Below are positions 21,877 to 31,369 of a stretch of DNA of 64,000 nt, piece by piece. The stretch lies in the NCBI GenBank assembly GCA_937928635.1, contig CALFWM010000015.1, forward strand, positions 26,331 through 90,330. Reading direction: 5' to 3'. Position numbers and translations under genes: made by a program. This DNA comes from an uncultured Sulfitobacter sp. Lineage in GTDB: Bacteria; Pseudomonadota; Alphaproteobacteria; Rhodobacterales; Rhodobacteraceae. The notes below the pieces were generated by a model that had not been told where the DNA came from, ran no database searches, and worked only from the letters and a program-made list of their open reading frames with translations. Every line of letters starts with the position of its first letter. Within the stretch, counting starts at the first letter, position 1.

Positions 21877-21916
21877 CAATTGTATGTCTCAGACGGTCTG
21901 AGACATACAATTGCTA
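21874..21916. repeat. Near-perfect 43-base palindrome between convergent genes
   Basis: Two perfect 21-base inverted arms, starting TAGCAATTGTATGTC and ending in the reverse complement, with a single central base. It overlaps the Hint-gene stop and ends just before the Lrp-gene stop. The arm also occurs, with two differences, at 62329-62348 beside the IS elements. No T tract is present, so it is not a standard terminator although it could form a hairpin in both transcripts. Confidence 0.85.
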
Positions 21917-21920
21917 GTCT

Positions 21921-22421
21921 TTAGGGTGCCGATTCCAACCGCTTTTCCAGAACGTCAAAGGGCACGCCCGGTTCATCCTTGGCCCCCCGGATCACCAGCG
22001 ATGTCTTGACGCTGGCCACATTGGGCGTGGTCAGCAAGTCACTTGTCAAAAAGCTCTGAAAGCTCGACAGATCGGGTGCCACGCATTTCAGGATAAAATC
22101 AACTTCACCGTTGAGCATGTGACACTCACGCACCAAGGGCCATTCGCGACATTTTCGCTCAAACGCGCTCAGATCGCTTTCGGCCTGGCTGGCAAGGCCG
22201 ACCATCGCAAAAACGCGCACCTCGAACCCCAGTTCGCGCGCATCAACGTCGGCATGATAGCCGATGATAAATCCCTGCTCTTCCAAGGCACGCACACGGC
22301 GCAGGCAAGGCGGCGCAGAAATGCCAACGCGTTTAGCCAATTCCACATTTGTCATCCGCCCATCCGCCTGCAATTCGGCCAGGATTTTGCGATCAATTGG
22401 ATCAAGTCGTGTCGTGGCCAT
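21921..22421 (-). CDS. Lrp/AsnC-family transcriptional regulator
   Basis: 166 residues: an N-terminal winged helix-turn-helix (LDPIDRKILAELQADGRMT, then ELAKRVGISAPPCLRRVRAL) and a C-terminal RAM effector domain with MLNGEVDFILKCVAPDL. These regulators sense amino acids and assemble into octamers. The gene is divergent from trxB with 212 bases between start codons, an arrangement I recall as common in Rhodobacterales; autoregulation and control of trxB are plausible but no operator can be assigned by eye. Confidence 0.92.
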   Translation of the reverse strand: MATTRLDPIDRKILAELQADGRMTNVELAKRVGISAPPCLRRVRALEEQGFIIGYHADVDARELGFEVRVFAMVGLASQAESDLSAFERKCREWPLVRECHMLNGEVDFILKCVAPDLSSFQSFLTSDLLTTPNVASVKTSLVIRGAKDEPGVPFDVLEKRLESAP

Positions 22422-22633
22422 TCTACCCCCCGGAAATTTCGATTGTTATAGCAGCGCCGGGAAACTGCGCAATAATATTTCACGTCTGCGCAAGAATCTT
22501 TCTGAACATCAATGCCATTGCAAAAACACACTTCCTTGAACATGCCTGTCGCAGGTATTTCAAGGGGTTTAAGCCGCGCCTGACTGCGTCTATATCCACG
22601 GGGCTGCAAAATGACATACAGGCGGGGGTCCCC

Positions 22634-23584
22634 ATGGGTGAGACACGGCAAACGAAAGTTCTGATCATCGGTTCCGGCCCGGCGGGCTATACGGCGGGCG
22701 TTTATGCCAGCCGCGCCATGGTGGAACCCATTCTGGTGCAGGGTATTGAGCCCGGCGGCCAGCTGACCACCACCACCGAGGTCGAAAACTGGCCCGGTGA
22801 TACCGAAGTCCAGGGGCCTGACCTGATGGTGCGCATGGAGGCCCATGCCAAGGCGATGGGCACCGAGATCATTGGTGACATCATCACCAATCTGGACCTC
22901 TCCAGCCGACCGTTTCATGCCAAAGGTGACAGCGGTACGACCTATGTGGCGGATTCAGTGATCCTTGCCACGGGTGCCCGCGCCAAATGGCTGGGGCTTG
23001 AAACGGAAGAAAAATTCAAAGGCTTTGGCGTTTCCGCCTGCGCCACCTGCGACGGTTTCTTTTATCGCGGGCAAGAGATTGTCGTGATCGGCGGCGGCAA
23101 CACAGCCGTTGAAGAAGCGTTGTTTCTGACCAACTTCGCCTCCAAAGTTACACTGGTGCACCGCCGTGATGAACTGCGCGCAGAGAAAATCCTGATTGAC
23201 CGGTTGGAAAAGAACCCCAAGATTGAGCCGCTTTGGTTTCACGAATTGGTAGAGGTTTACGGCACCGACAGCCCATTGGGCGTTGAAGGTGTGAAAGTAA
23301 AGCACACCAAAACGGATGAAATCACCGACATCCCTGCCAAAGGCGTGTTTGTCGCCATCGGCCATGCCCCCGCCAATGAGCTGGTCAAAGACACGTTAGA
23401 AACCCACATGGGGGGCTATGTTGTGACCAAACCGGACAGCACGCAAACATCTATTCCCGGCGTGTTTGCCGCTGGTGATCTGACGGATCACAAGTACCGT
23501 CAGGCTGTGACCAGCGCTGGCATGGGCTGTATGGCCGCGTTGGAGGCGGAGCGTTTTCTGGCCGAAAATGAGGGCGAGGGGTAG
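22634..23584 (+). CDS. trxB: Thioredoxin reductase
   Basis: NADPH- and FAD-dependent enzyme reducing thioredoxin. The 316-residue protein has the FAD loop VLIIGSGPAGYTAGVYASR, the redox-active CATC (Cys136 and Cys139) in SACATCDGFFY, the NADPH loop IVVIGGGNTAVEEALF and the C-terminal FAD string GVFAAGDLTD. ATG 22634 is the family-consistent start even though the frame is open far upstream. An intrinsic terminator follows. Length and motifs are fully regular. Confidence 0.97.
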   Translation: MGETRQTKVLIIGSGPAGYTAGVYASRAMVEPILVQGIEPGGQLTTTTEVENWPGDTEVQGPDLMVRMEAHAKAMGTEIIGDIITNLDLSSRPFHAKGDSGTTYVADSVILATGARAKWLGLETEEKFKGFGVSACATCDGFFYRGQEIVVIGGGNTAVEEALFLTNFASKVTLVHRRDELRAEKILIDRLEKNPKIEPLWFHELVEVYGTDSPLGVEGVKVKHTKTDEITDIPAKGVFVAIGHAPANELVKDTLETHMGGYVVTKPDSTQTSIPGVFAAGDLTDHKYRQAVTSAGMGCMAALEAERFLAENEGEG

Positions 23585-23633
23585 GAAAATACCCGGCTGA
23601 CATTGCCTGCCCCAGGAAATTAACCAATTTACA

Positions 23634-23668
23634 AACGCCGCGCCTTGCAAAAAGGGGCGGCGTTTTCA
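23634..23668 (+). terminator. Intrinsic terminator of trxB
   Basis: Arms AACGCCGCGCC and GGGGCGGCGTT (one mismatch) around a nine-base loop, followed by a T-rich tract. Confidence 0.82.
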
Positions 23669-23777
23669 TTTTTTCATGGGTTTTTGGCATTGCCCCGAAA
23701 TGGCCATCATTTTTTTCTATGCTGCGGATGCAAAGTATGACATATGTTCACGCATGAACAAACATTAAGTCGCTTGT

Positions 23778-25853
23778 ATGGCACCCTCGCCCACTAAAAT
23801 CACCTCCGAACAGGAGGATCAGATGTTCCGCCTGTTGCGCCAGCTGGACACCGCCCCCGGCGCGTCTCAGCGGGCGATGGCGCAAGCGATTGGTGTATCA
23901 TTGGGACGGCTGAACGCGCTGCTGCGCACAGCAACCCAAAGCGGGCTTGTCACTGTTGCGAACCGCAATGCGGCCGATAAGCGCTCACGCTTTGAATACC
24001 CCCTGACCGCCCGTGGGGCGGCCACCAAGAACCAGCTCACCGACCAATTCCTTGCCCGGAAGTTTGCCGAATATGACGCCCTGCATGCAGAGCTGACCGG
24101 CACCGCTTCTGGCCTTTCTCCTTCAAACTATAGGACCAAACTGATGCAAGATAACCTGTCCCCGATCAGCGAGCTTTATGTCTCACATGAATCGGCCCAG
24201 AAATTGAAAGTCGAGGCGGCAGACCTGGTCAGCCACGACCTGTCGCCGCGCCAAATCTGCGATCTGGAACTGCTGATGAACGGCGGCTTCAACCCGCTCA
24301 AAGGGTTTCTGCCTGAGGCCGACTACGACGGTGTTGTCGAAAATATGCGTTTGGCCGCTGGGTCTCTCTGGCCCATGCCGATCAACCTGGATGTATCCGA
24401 AGATTTTGCCGCGTCGCTGGAAATTGGGCAGGATATTGCCCTGCGCGATCAGGAAGGCGTGATCCTCGCCACCATGACCGTCACCGACCGCTGGGAGCCC
24501 GATAAGGCCCGCGAAGCCGAGAAGGTTTTTGGTGCAGATGACGATGCGCACCCCGCCGTGAACTACCTGCACAATCAGGCCGGTAAAATCTATCTTGGCG
24601 GTCCGGTTGTGGGCCTGCAACAGCCCGTACACTACGATTTCCGCGGCTCCCGCGACACACCAAACGAGTTGCGCGCCTATTTCCGCAAGCTGGGCTGGCG
24701 CCGCATCGTGGCCTTCCAAACCCGCAATCCGCTGCACCGCGCCCATCAGGAACTGACGTTCCGCGCCGCACGTGAGGCGCAGGCCAACTTGCTGATCCAC
24801 CCCGTTGTGGGCATGACCAAACCGGGTGACGTGGATCACTTCACCCGCGTGCGCTGCTACGAAGCGGTGCTGGACAAATACCCATCCGCCACCACCTCCA
24901 TGTCCCTGCTGAACCTCGCCATGCGCATGGCCGGCCCGCGCGAGGCCGTCTGGCACGGTCTGATCCGCAAAAACCACGGCTGTACACACTTCATCGTCGG
25001 TCGCGATCACGCGGGCCCCGGCAGCAATTCCAAGGGCGAAGATTTCTATGGCCCCTATGACGCGCAAGAATTGTTCCGTGCGCATCAGGAAGAAATGGGC
25101 ATCGAAATGGTCGATTTCAAACACATGGTCTGGGTGCAGGAACGTGCGCAATATGAAGCGATTGATGAGATCGAAGACAAGGATAAGGTCACGATCCTGA
25201 ACATCTCCGGCACCGAATTGCGCCGCCGTTTGCAGGAAGGTTTGGAAATCCCCGAGTGGTTCTCCTTCCCCGAGGTCGTCAAGGAATTGCGCCGCACCAA
25301 GCCACCGCGCTCTCAGCAAGGCTTCACGGTGTTCTTCACCGGTTTCTCCGGCTCGGGCAAATCCACCATCGCAAATGCCCTGATGGTCAAGCTGATGGAA
25401 ATGGGTGGCCGCCCTGTGACGCTGCTTGATGGTGACGTCGTGCGCAAGAACCTTAGCTCAGAACTTGGGTTTTCCAAAGAGCACCGCGATCTGAACATTC
25501 GCCGTATCGGCTATGTGGCGAGCGAGATCACCAAGAACGGCGGCATCGCGATCTGTGCACCGATCGCCCCTTATGCGACCACACGCCGCGCGGTGCGCGA
25601 AGACATCGAATCCTTTGGTGCCTTTATCGAAGTGCACGTGGCGACCACAATCGAGGAATGTGAACGCCGCGACCGCAAGGGCCTGTACAAGCTGGCGCGT
25701 GAGGGCAAGATCAAGGAATTCACCGGCATTTCAGACCCCTATGATGTGCCTGAGAACCCTGAGCTGAGTGTGGAGACGGAGAATGTCGAGGTTGATAACT
25801 GCGCGCATCAGGTTCTGCTCAAGCTGGAAAGCATGGGTTTGATCGCGGGGTAA
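23778..25853 (+). CDS. Bifunctional sulfate adenylyltransferase / APS kinase with N-terminal MarR-type domain
   Basis: A 691-residue fusion. Residues about 10-108 match the MarR-family EPS-associated regulator type: a winged helix with SQRAMAQAIGVSLGRLNALL, YPLTARGAATKNQL and the helical end RKFAEYDALHAEL. From Met123 (base 24144) comes the usual protein starting MQDNLSPISELYVS. This has an ATP sulfurylase domain (QTRNPLHRAHQ, GRDHAGPG) and a C-terminal APS kinase with P-loop GFSGSGKST. The enzyme part turns sulfate into PAPS. Known homologues of about 570 residues lack the DNA-binding part. No stop separates the two, and GGACC before Met123 is only a weak ribosome site, so either a true fusion or internal initiation is possible. 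Confidence 0.88.
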   Translation: MAPSPTKITSEQEDQMFRLLRQLDTAPGASQRAMAQAIGVSLGRLNALLRTATQSGLVTVANRNAADKRSRFEYPLTARGAATKNQLTDQFLARKFAEYDALHAELTGTASGLSPSNYRTKLMQDNLSPISELYVSHESAQKLKVEAADLVSHDLSPRQICDLELLMNGGFNPLKGFLPEADYDGVVENMRLAAGSLWPMPINLDVSEDFAASLEIGQDIALRDQEGVILATMTVTDRWEPDKAREAEKVFGADDDAHPAVNYLHNQAGKIYLGGPVVGLQQPVHYDFRGSRDTPNELRAYFRKLGWRRIVAFQTRNPLHRAHQELTFRAAREAQANLLIHPVVGMTKPGDVDHFTRVRCYEAVLDKYPSATTSMSLLNLAMRMAGPREAVWHGLIRKNHGCTHFIVGRDHAGPGSNSKGEDFYGPYDAQELFRAHQEEMGIEMVDFKHMVWVQERAQYEAIDEIEDKDKVTILNISGTELRRRLQEGLEIPEWFSFPEVVKELRRTKPPRSQQGFTVFFTGFSGSGKSTIANALMVKLMEMGGRPVTLLDGDVVRKNLSSELGFSKEHRDLNIRRIGYVASEITKNGGIAICAPIAPYATTRRAVREDIESFGAFIEVHVATTIEECERRDRKGLYKLAREGKIKEFTGISDPYDVPENPELSVETENVEVDNCAHQVLLKLESMGLIAG

Positions 25854-25860
25854 CCCTCCC

Positions 25861-25886
25861 GTAGGGTGCGCATTCATGGCGCACCT
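25861..25886. repeat. REP-like hairpin, GTAGGGTG family, copy 1
   Basis: GTAGGGTGCGC, a short spacer and GCGCACC; seven-base perfect arms starting eight bases after the stop codon of the sulfate-activation gene. A relative lies at 36342-36365 and a related form at 41822-41961. Confidence 0.6.
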
Positions 25887-26010
25887 TCCTTGGCCAATCA
25901 AAGCGGTGCACAGGGAATGCGCAACTTTTGAGTGTTGACCTTAGCTGCGGAGCCAGCACCCGATAATTCTGATCCACCCAGCACGGAACAAGGGCGTAAC
26001 CCGCCGTGCT

Positions 26011-26040
26011 GCGCCAGCCCCCCCCCGCATGGGCTGGCGC
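26011..26040. repeat. Perfect 10-base inverted repeat
   Basis: GCGCCAGCCC and GGGCTGGCGC enclose ten bases, mostly C. It could form a stable hairpin in either transcript and may end the DUF1150 transcript, but lacks a T tract. Confidence 0.55.
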
Positions 26041-26229
26041 TATGGTGAGGCTTGATGCTCCGCAGATAAAAGAGAGACCGGTTTGGCAACCATAAAGTGG
26101 GCAAAACCCCTGTTGGGATGCGCCACCCCGGGACTGTCACTGCACAGCTAGCATCCACGCTCAACCGCGCACAAAGAAGGGCCGCAGCATCCGCCACGGC
26201 CCCACATCCTCTCAAACGTCAATGCCTAA

Positions 26230-26448
26230 TCAATGCACCAAAACCGGCGCATAATCATGCTCAATCGCAAGGGCAAACGCCAGCTTTCGGTCCCCGACCA
26301 ATGCCAATTGCTGCCCTTCGGCGTCGTGCACCGCATAGATCTGATCAAGGCCTTGCGCCTGATCGCGCACCTCGCGGGGCAGGTCGTTCACCAATACCGT
26401 TTTCACATAAACAGTCCGGTCGCCACTCTGGGATGTTAGATTTTCCAT
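26230..26448 (-). CDS. DUF1150-family protein
   Basis: 72 residues of the DUF1150 family, found next to small heat-shock genes in many alphaproteobacteria. The recognisable end is LALVGDRKLAFALA followed by HDYAPVLVH. The gene starts three bases after the Hsp20 stop, so both are one transcript and DUF1150 is presumably heat-inducible too. The biochemical role is unknown. No signal or membrane segments are seen. Confidence 0.85.
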   Translation of the reverse strand: MENLTSQSGDRTVYVKTVLVNDLPREVRDQAQGLDQIYAVHDAEGQQLALVGDRKLAFALAIEHDYAPVLVH

Positions 26449-26451
26449 GAC

Positions 26452-26865
26452 TTACCCTTTCTTGATTTGGATCGTCTGCACGACCGTCTCTGGCTTGGCA
26501 CGTGTCAGATCAATGTGCAGCAATCCATGCTCCATCTGCGCCTCGCCCACGTCCACACCATCGGCCAACACGAAAGAGCGTTGGAACTGGCGCGCTGCGA
26601 TGCCACGGTGCAAAAACACCCGGCCTTCGCTGTCGTCTCTCTGGCGTCCCCGGATGACCAATTGCCGGTCCTCTACGGTGATCGAAAGATCATCATCGCC
26701 AAACCCGGCCACAGCCAGGGTGATGCGATAGCTAAAGTCAGACGTCTGTTCGATATTGAAAGGGGGATACCCCTCATTGCCGCCTTTGGCCGTGCGCTCC
26801 AGAACGCGCTCCAGCTGTTCAAACCCCAACATATGGGGGTAAGAGGCCAAGGTCAGTTTACTCAT
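26452..26865 (-). CDS. Hsp20/alpha-crystallin small heat-shock protein
   Basis: A 137-residue holdase of the IbpA type. The alpha-crystallin domain covers about residues 35-125 with YRITLAVAGFGDDDLSITVE, FLHRGIAARQFQRSF (the typical RGIA.R.F block) and EHGLLHIDL. It binds unfolding proteins during heat stress and passes them to DnaK/ClpB. It is the first gene of a two-gene unit with DUF1150. The upstream 165 bases presumably hold the heat-shock promoter, but I could not define sigma-32 boxes with confidence. Confidence 0.93.
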   Translation of the reverse strand: MSKLTLASYPHMLGFEQLERVLERTAKGGNEGYPPFNIEQTSDFSYRITLAVAGFGDDDLSITVEDRQLVIRGRQRDDSEGRVFLHRGIAARQFQRSFVLADGVDVGEAQMEHGLLHIDLTRAKPETVVQTIQIKKG

Positions 26866-27030
26866 ACGACACGTCCTTATTATCTCAAGCGACAGTCAAT
26901 TGTTTTGTGGTCCCGCAATCGGCAACCGTTCGTTGAATATGGGAACACTCCTGCCTTCATGCAAGGGCTATGCGCAAGGATGGCTAACGCCTATATTGCA
27001 AAGGGACCTGAAGCCACGGAATCATACCGG

Positions 27031-27252
27031 ATGAACTCTGACGACTTGTCTATGAAAACCGACGACGTTTTGCGCGTGGAATTGGAGGTTTTTCGCCGCG
27101 AACACCGTGATCTGGATGACGCCATCAGCGCCCTTCAGGAGCGCGGCACCGCAGACCAGCTGACCCTCAAACGCCTGAAAAAGCGCAAATTGCTGCTGCG
27201 GGATCAGATCGCCCAGATCGAAGACCGCCTGACACCGGATATCATCGCCTGA
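27031..27252 (+). CDS. YdcH-family (DUF465) small protein
   Basis: About 73 residues, almost entirely one helical hairpin: LRVELEVFRREHRDLDDAI, a turn, then DQLTLKRLKKRKLLLRDQI. This is the DUF465/YdcH family, small proteins of unknown role common in proteobacteria. The start is uncertain; ATG 27031 or ATG 27052 (MKTDDVLRVEL) could be used, the latter giving the more usual length. It lies 72 bases upstream of purE on the same strand. Confidence 0.78.
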   Translation: MNSDDLSMKTDDVLRVELEVFRREHRDLDDAISALQERGTADQLTLKRLKKRKLLLRDQIAQIEDRLTPDIIA

Positions 27253-27324
27253 GGCACACATTGCCAAGCACGCGCCGTGGCTATATCTCGCGCTTAACAC
27301 TCCTGAACAAAAGGCTGCCAGTTT

Positions 27325-27813
27325 ATGTCCATGCCCCCCGTTGGCATCATCATGGGTTCACAATCTGACTGGGCCACCATGCGCGCGGCAGCCGACGTGC
27401 TGGATGAACTGTCCATTCTTTACGAAACCCGCATCGTATCCGCCCACCGCACGCCGGACCGGCTGTGGGACTATGGCAAAACCGCCGCTGATCGCGGCTT
27501 GCAGGTGATCATCGCAGGGGCCGGCGGTGCGGCGCATCTGCCGGGCATGATGGCCTCAAAAACCCGCGTGCCTGTGGTTGGTGTACCGGTCCAGACAAAG
27601 GCGCTTTCAGGCGTGGATTCACTTTATTCGATTGTGCAGATGCCCAAAGGTTTCCCGGTTGCCACCATGGCCATCGGGGCACCGGGTGCGGCCAATGCTG
27701 CCCTGATGGCGGCGGGCATTCTGGCCCTGCAAGACCCGGCTCTTGCCGCCCGTCTGGACGCATGGCGCGACGCACTCAGCGCCTCTATTCCCGAAAGCCC
27801 AAGCGATGACTGA
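27325..27813 (+). CDS. purE: N5-carboxyaminoimidazole ribonucleotide mutase
   Basis: Class I PurE, moving the carboxyl group of N5-CAIR to C4 in purine synthesis. The 162-residue protein shows [13 protein letters not shown] at the N-terminus, [11 protein letters not shown] with the catalytic His, and [15 protein letters not shown], the signature loop. It overlaps purK by eight bases, so PurE and PurK are translationally coupled and supply consecutive steps. Confidence 0.97.
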   Translation: MSMPPVGIIMGSQSDWATMRAAADVLDELSILYETRIVSAHRTPDRLWDYGKTAADRGLQVIIAGAGGAAHLPGMMASKTRVPVVGVPVQTKALSGVDSLYSIVQMPKGFPVATMAIGAPGAANAALMAAGILALQDPALAARLDAWRDALSASIPESPSDD

Positions 27814-28873
27814 TCCCCTCCCCCTTGGCAGCACCATTGGCATTCTGGGTGGTGGGCAATTGGGCCGCATGTTGTCCGTGGCGGCGGCCCGGCTTGGCTT
27901 TAGGTGCCACATCTTTGAACCGGGCGCGCAGCCCCCTGCCGGGCAGGTCGCAGATCAACTGACAACCGCACCTTACGAGGATCACGCTGCCCTGACCGCC
28001 TTTGCCAATGATTGTGACGTGGTGACGTTTGAATTTGAAAACATCCCCACTGCCGCACTGGATGTGATTGAGGCTCACGCCCCCATTCACCCGGGCCGCG
28101 AGGCATTGCGAATCTCGCAGGATCGCCTGACTGAAAAGACATTTCTGCAAGAGCTCGGGCTACGCGTTGCGCCCTTTGCAGATGTACCTGATCAAGCCGC
28201 CATGACCCGCGCGGTGGCCGAGGTCGGCGCGCCCGCGATCCTGAAAACCCGCCGTTTTGGGTATGACGGCAAAGGACAGGCGCGCCTTAAAACTGCTGAT
28301 AATGCAGATACCGCTCTCACCGAAATGAACGGCGCGCCCGCCATCCTTGAGGGGTTCGTGAACTTCTCCCACGAGGTATCAGTTATCGCAGCGTGCAATG
28401 CGGCAGGGGATGTGGCCTGCTTTGACCCTGGAGAAAACGTGCACCGCAACGGCATCCTGCACACAACCACGATTCCCGCGCGCCTGTCTGCCACACAGAA
28501 AACCGACGCGGTGCTGCTTGCGGCCAAAATCCTCAATGCGCTCGATTATGTGGGTGTGCTGGGCGTCGAACTCTTCGTCACGCCACAAGGGTTGATCGTT
28601 AACGAAATTGCCCCGCGCGTACACAACTCCGGCCATTGGACGCAAAACGGCTGTGCGGTGGATCAGTTTGAGCAACACATCCGCGCCATCACCGGCTGGC
28701 CGCTTGGCGATGGTGCGCGCTATGCGGACGTGGTGATGGAAAACCTGATTGGCGATGACATGGACCGCGTGCCCGAACTGACCCGGCAGCCCGACACAGC
28801 CGTGCACCTATACGGCAAGGCCGACGTCAAACAAGGCCGCAAGATGGGCCACGTGAACCGGATCACGCGATAG
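27806..28873 (+). CDS. purK: N5-carboxyaminoimidazole ribonucleotide synthase
   Basis: ATP-grasp enzyme making N5-CAIR from AIR, bicarbonate and ATP. The 355-residue protein begins [20 protein letters not shown]. The biotin-carboxylase-like core has [17 protein letters not shown] (ATP loop) and the metal-binding [20 protein letters not shown] near residue 260. ATG 27806 lies inside the end of purE. Everything is regular for the family. Confidence 0.96.
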   Translation: MTDPLPLGSTIGILGGGQLGRMLSVAAARLGFRCHIFEPGAQPPAGQVADQLTTAPYEDHAALTAFANDCDVVTFEFENIPTAALDVIEAHAPIHPGREALRISQDRLTEKTFLQELGLRVAPFADVPDQAAMTRAVAEVGAPAILKTRRFGYDGKGQARLKTADNADTALTEMNGAPAILEGFVNFSHEVSVIAACNAAGDVACFDPGENVHRNGILHTTTIPARLSATQKTDAVLLAAKILNALDYVGVLGVELFVTPQGLIVNEIAPRVHNSGHWTQNGCAVDQFEQHIRAITGWPLGDGARYADVVMENLIGDDMDRVPELTRQPDTAVHLYGKADVKQGRKMGHVNRITR

Positions 28874-28926
28874 AGCGCACCCCTCGCAGCCCATTTCACC
28901 CTTCCAGTAAACTCAATCCCGCACTC

Positions 28927-30069
28927 TCATCCAAAAAACCGCTCCGCGATTTCCCCGGACATATACGACACGCGCCCCTTCACAAAGGTTGCTGCCACGC
29001 GCCGCGTAAGCGCGTCCAACACCACAAAATCGGCCCGTTTGCCCGGCTCCAAAACACCCCGGTCGTCTAACCCCAACACGCGGGCGGGACCGGCAGACAC
29101 CAAACCCCAGGCTTGTGTCAGATTCAGCGCCCCTGCCTCTGCCAGCATCAAGGCGGCGCGGCGCGGCGACGGGTAGTGGTAATCAGACGCCAACGCATCG
29201 CAGTAGCCCATGAGAATCACATCAATCGCAGACAGGTTGCCGTTGTGCGACCCGCCCCGCACCACATTGGGAGACCCCATAATCACCGCATCACCGGCAT
29301 GATGTGCGGCTTCTGCCGCGTCTTGCGTTTCAGGAAACTCAGCAATTTCCACGCCGCGCGCACGCCAGGCGGCCCGTGCCTCAGCGGTGGCATCATCATG
29401 GCTGCCCATCTTGACGCCTTGGACGCGCAACTGCTTGCACAGCCAGTCCAAGGCATCTGGCACCTGCGGCGCTTGCGCGTGCAGATCCTTCATATAGGCT
29501 AAATGCGTCTCCGGGCTGCGCCCCGCCTTGAGTGCCTGCCCGGTCAAACGACGCGGGGTTTTGCCTGCGGCCAGCCGGTCATGGGGCAAATGATCGTTCA
29601 GCGCCACATATGCCACCTCCCAGTCCGCCAACATCGCTGGCAGATCGGCATAAAGGTCCAACAGATGGGTTTCAAAACGCAGCTGGGCAAGCAGGTCCGT
29701 CACCAGCGTTTCACGCGTATCGCGGATTGCGGCAAACACCTGTTGGGCAAAGGTGAGGCCGCGCATGCCCCCTTCCCAGCTGACAAACTGCGCCAACACG
29801 GCGGTGGTGATCCCATTGGCGGCAAGCTCCGCCTCACAGGCGATCAGCCCTGCGTCCAGCTGTTTCATCGCCCCGCGCCGCTGCGCCAGATGACGTTCAA
29901 ACCCGTCTCCGTGCAGATCAACAATGCCGGGCAACACCATGAAACCGCTCAGATCTACCTGCCGTCCGTTGGGTGCCGCCTGTATCAGGCCCTCCGAAAA
30001 CGAAAAATCGCCTTTCTCCAGCCCGGTGGGCCGCAAAACCTCAGCACCTGTCAAACACAGCTCAGTCAT
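28927..30069 (-). CDS. phnM: PhnM: alpha-D-ribose 1-methylphosphonate 5-triphosphate diphosphatase
   Basis: A 380-residue amidohydrolase-fold enzyme. In the C-P lyase pathway it removes pyrophosphate from ribose-methylphosphonate triphosphate before C-P bond cleavage. Features are [15 protein letters not shown] (metal-binding HGD and the family's ERH), SHDDAT (about residue 235), [18 protein letters not shown] and [10 protein letters not shown], all typical of PhnM. ATG 30069 is chosen; it overlaps the upstream lipase stop by eight bases. No other phn genes are in the window, so it stands outside a C-P lyase cluster here. Confidence 0.92.
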   Translation of the reverse strand: MTELCLTGAEVLRPTGLEKGDFSFSEGLIQAAPNGRQVDLSGFMVLPGIVDLHGDGFERHLAQRRGAMKQLDAGLIACEAELAANGITTAVLAQFVSWEGGMRGLTFAQQVFAAIRDTRETLVTDLLAQLRFETHLLDLYADLPAMLADWEVAYVALNDHLPHDRLAAGKTPRRLTGQALKAGRSPETHLAYMKDLHAQAPQVPDALDWLCKQLRVQGVKMGSHDDATAEARAAWRARGVEIAEFPETQDAAEAAHHAGDAVIMGSPNVVRGGSHNGNLSAIDVILMGYCDALASDYHYPSPRRAALMLAEAGALNLTQAWGLVSAGPARVLGLDDRGVLEPGKRADFVVLDALTRRVAATFVKGRVSYMSGEIAERFFG

Positions 30070-30844
30070 CGGACCGTTCAACACCGGGCAAACAGGCCCC
30101 CTCTTCACAGCCCAGCGATTCAAGCACACCGTCAAGCCATGTCATGGAATGATCAAACGCACCTGTGTTCAAAAACGCCATCGTCTGGGCAATCACACGC
30201 GGGTTGTTCATCATAAACGTGTGGGTCACGGGCAGCACAATGTGATCCTGCATGCCCACCACCTTGGTCGCCTCAACAGAAACCTTGCCATCATCCGGCC
30301 CCGGCAGAAACGATGAAAAATAAGGGTTCAGGGATTGTGACCCGGCGATGATCCCCAAGGAAAAACTGGCCGCAGGCAGGCTGCGCGGCAGGGAGTCGGC
30401 CCCCGTGCCCATTTGTGAGCCTGCAGGTCCGTTGATCCAGTCAAAGGTGGCTGTGCCGCCAAGTTCATCAATCACTTCGCTGCCTTGATTGGGTGGGCCC
30501 AACATCACCACGCGGCCAACACGCGTTGATCCGGCCGCAGCCACCCATTGACGAACCAATATGCCGCCCATGGAATGGGTCACAAAATCAACCTTTGACG
30601 TCCCGCAGGTTTCGACGGCTTCGGGCAGGGTCTGGCGCACCAGGTCTTCGATTGGGGCGGAGGTTGAGGGGTATCCCGGGCGTACAATACTGTACCCTTC
30701 GGCCTCAAGCGCGGCCTCCATCAGGGCAAATGAGTTTTCCGTGCGGGCCAATCCATGCAGTAAAATCGCGCATCTGTCCGCGGCCAACGCGGGCAACGCG
30801 ACAGTGCTGAGGGTCAGGGCAAAGGTCAGGCGCGGGATCATCAT
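30062..30844 (-). CDS. Exported alpha/beta hydrolase (lipase class 2-like)
   Basis: 260 residues with a signal peptide ([21 protein letters not shown]) and a lipase-like fold. [13 protein letters not shown] provides the oxyanion loop and Ser91 in [13 protein letters not shown] the nucleophile; the His near [15 protein letters not shown] probably completes the triad. Such proteins hydrolyse esters or lipids in the periplasm. The frame is open far upstream, but the ATG pair at 30844 directly precedes the signal peptide. It is followed by phnM with an eight-base overlap and is divergent from the Nudix gene, about 70 bases away. Confidence 0.82.
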   Translation of the reverse strand: MMIPRLTFALTLSTVALPALAADRCAILLHGLARTENSFALMEAALEAEGYSIVRPGYPSTSAPIEDLVRQTLPEAVETCGTSKVDFVTHSMGGILVRQWVAAAGSTRVGRVVMLGPPNQGSEVIDELGGTATFDWINGPAGSQMGTGADSLPRSLPAASFSLGIIAGSQSLNPYFSSFLPGPDDGKVSVEATKVVGMQDHIVLPVTHTFMMNNPRVIAQTMAFLNTGAFDHSMTWLDGVLESLGCEEGACLPGVERSDD

Positions 30845-30913
30845 CCCATTGAGATAGACTGAATTGCATCCATGTGAAATGCTGTCGCCACATGATCTAG
30901 CGAAAGAATTGCG

Positions 30914-31369
30914 ATGGCCACCCCTTCTGTCCGCCTCGCCGTGCGCGCCATTCTGGTGCATGACGGGCATGTGTTGCTGGTCAACGCCTATGCAGACAAG
31001 CGCCTGTCGCTGATGTGTGCACCCGGTGGCGGCGTCGAAACCGGTGCCTCCCTGCCGGACAATCTGATCCGCGAGGTGCGCGAAGAAACCGGTCTGGAAA
31101 TTGAGGTTGGCGCACCCTGTCTGGTGAATGAATTTCATGACCCCGACAGCGAATTTCATCAGGTGGATGTCTATTTTCGCTGCACGCTTGTGGGCTCCCC
31201 CCGGATGGATCCCGCCTGGCAAGACGTTGATGCCATCGTGTCTGACCGCCGCTGGGTCAGCGAGGCGGAACTGGCCAAAGTGCCGCACAAACCGGATTCA
31301 CTGGGCGCGGTGGCTTTTGGGCCATCGGATGGCATTACCTATGATCCGCTGGAGCTGATTTTGAAGTGA
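30914..31369 (+). CDS. Nudix hydrolase
   Basis: 151 residues with a complete Nudix box, [18 protein letters not shown] followed by [10 protein letters not shown], which binds magnesium and the diphosphate of the substrate. N-terminal [17 protein letters not shown] is the usual first strand pair. The substrate (nucleotide diphosphate derivative) cannot be inferred. The 3' end overlaps the convergent DMT transporter gene by 35 bases, so both stops are read through each other's coding strand. Confidence 0.9.
   Translation: MATPSVRLAVRAILVHDGHVLLVNAYADKRLSLMCAPGGGVETGASLPDNLIREVREETGLEIEVGAPCLVNEFHDPDSEFHQVDVYFRCTLVGSPRMDPAWQDVDAIVSDRRWVSEAELAKVPHKPDSLGAVAFGPSDGITYDPLELILK

Larger units (their letters stand above)
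25854..26229. other. Gene-free stretch with two hairpins
   Basis: About 376 bases between the sulfate-activation gene and DUF1150. It contains a REP-like hairpin at 25861-25886, a 10-base perfect inverted repeat at 26011-26040 with a run of C in the loop, and no convincing gene. Confidence 0.55.

Noticed and set aside
30845..31288. N-terminal extension of the lipase frame
   Set aside because: It is antisense to the Nudix gene, and the signal peptide at 30844 marks the true start.
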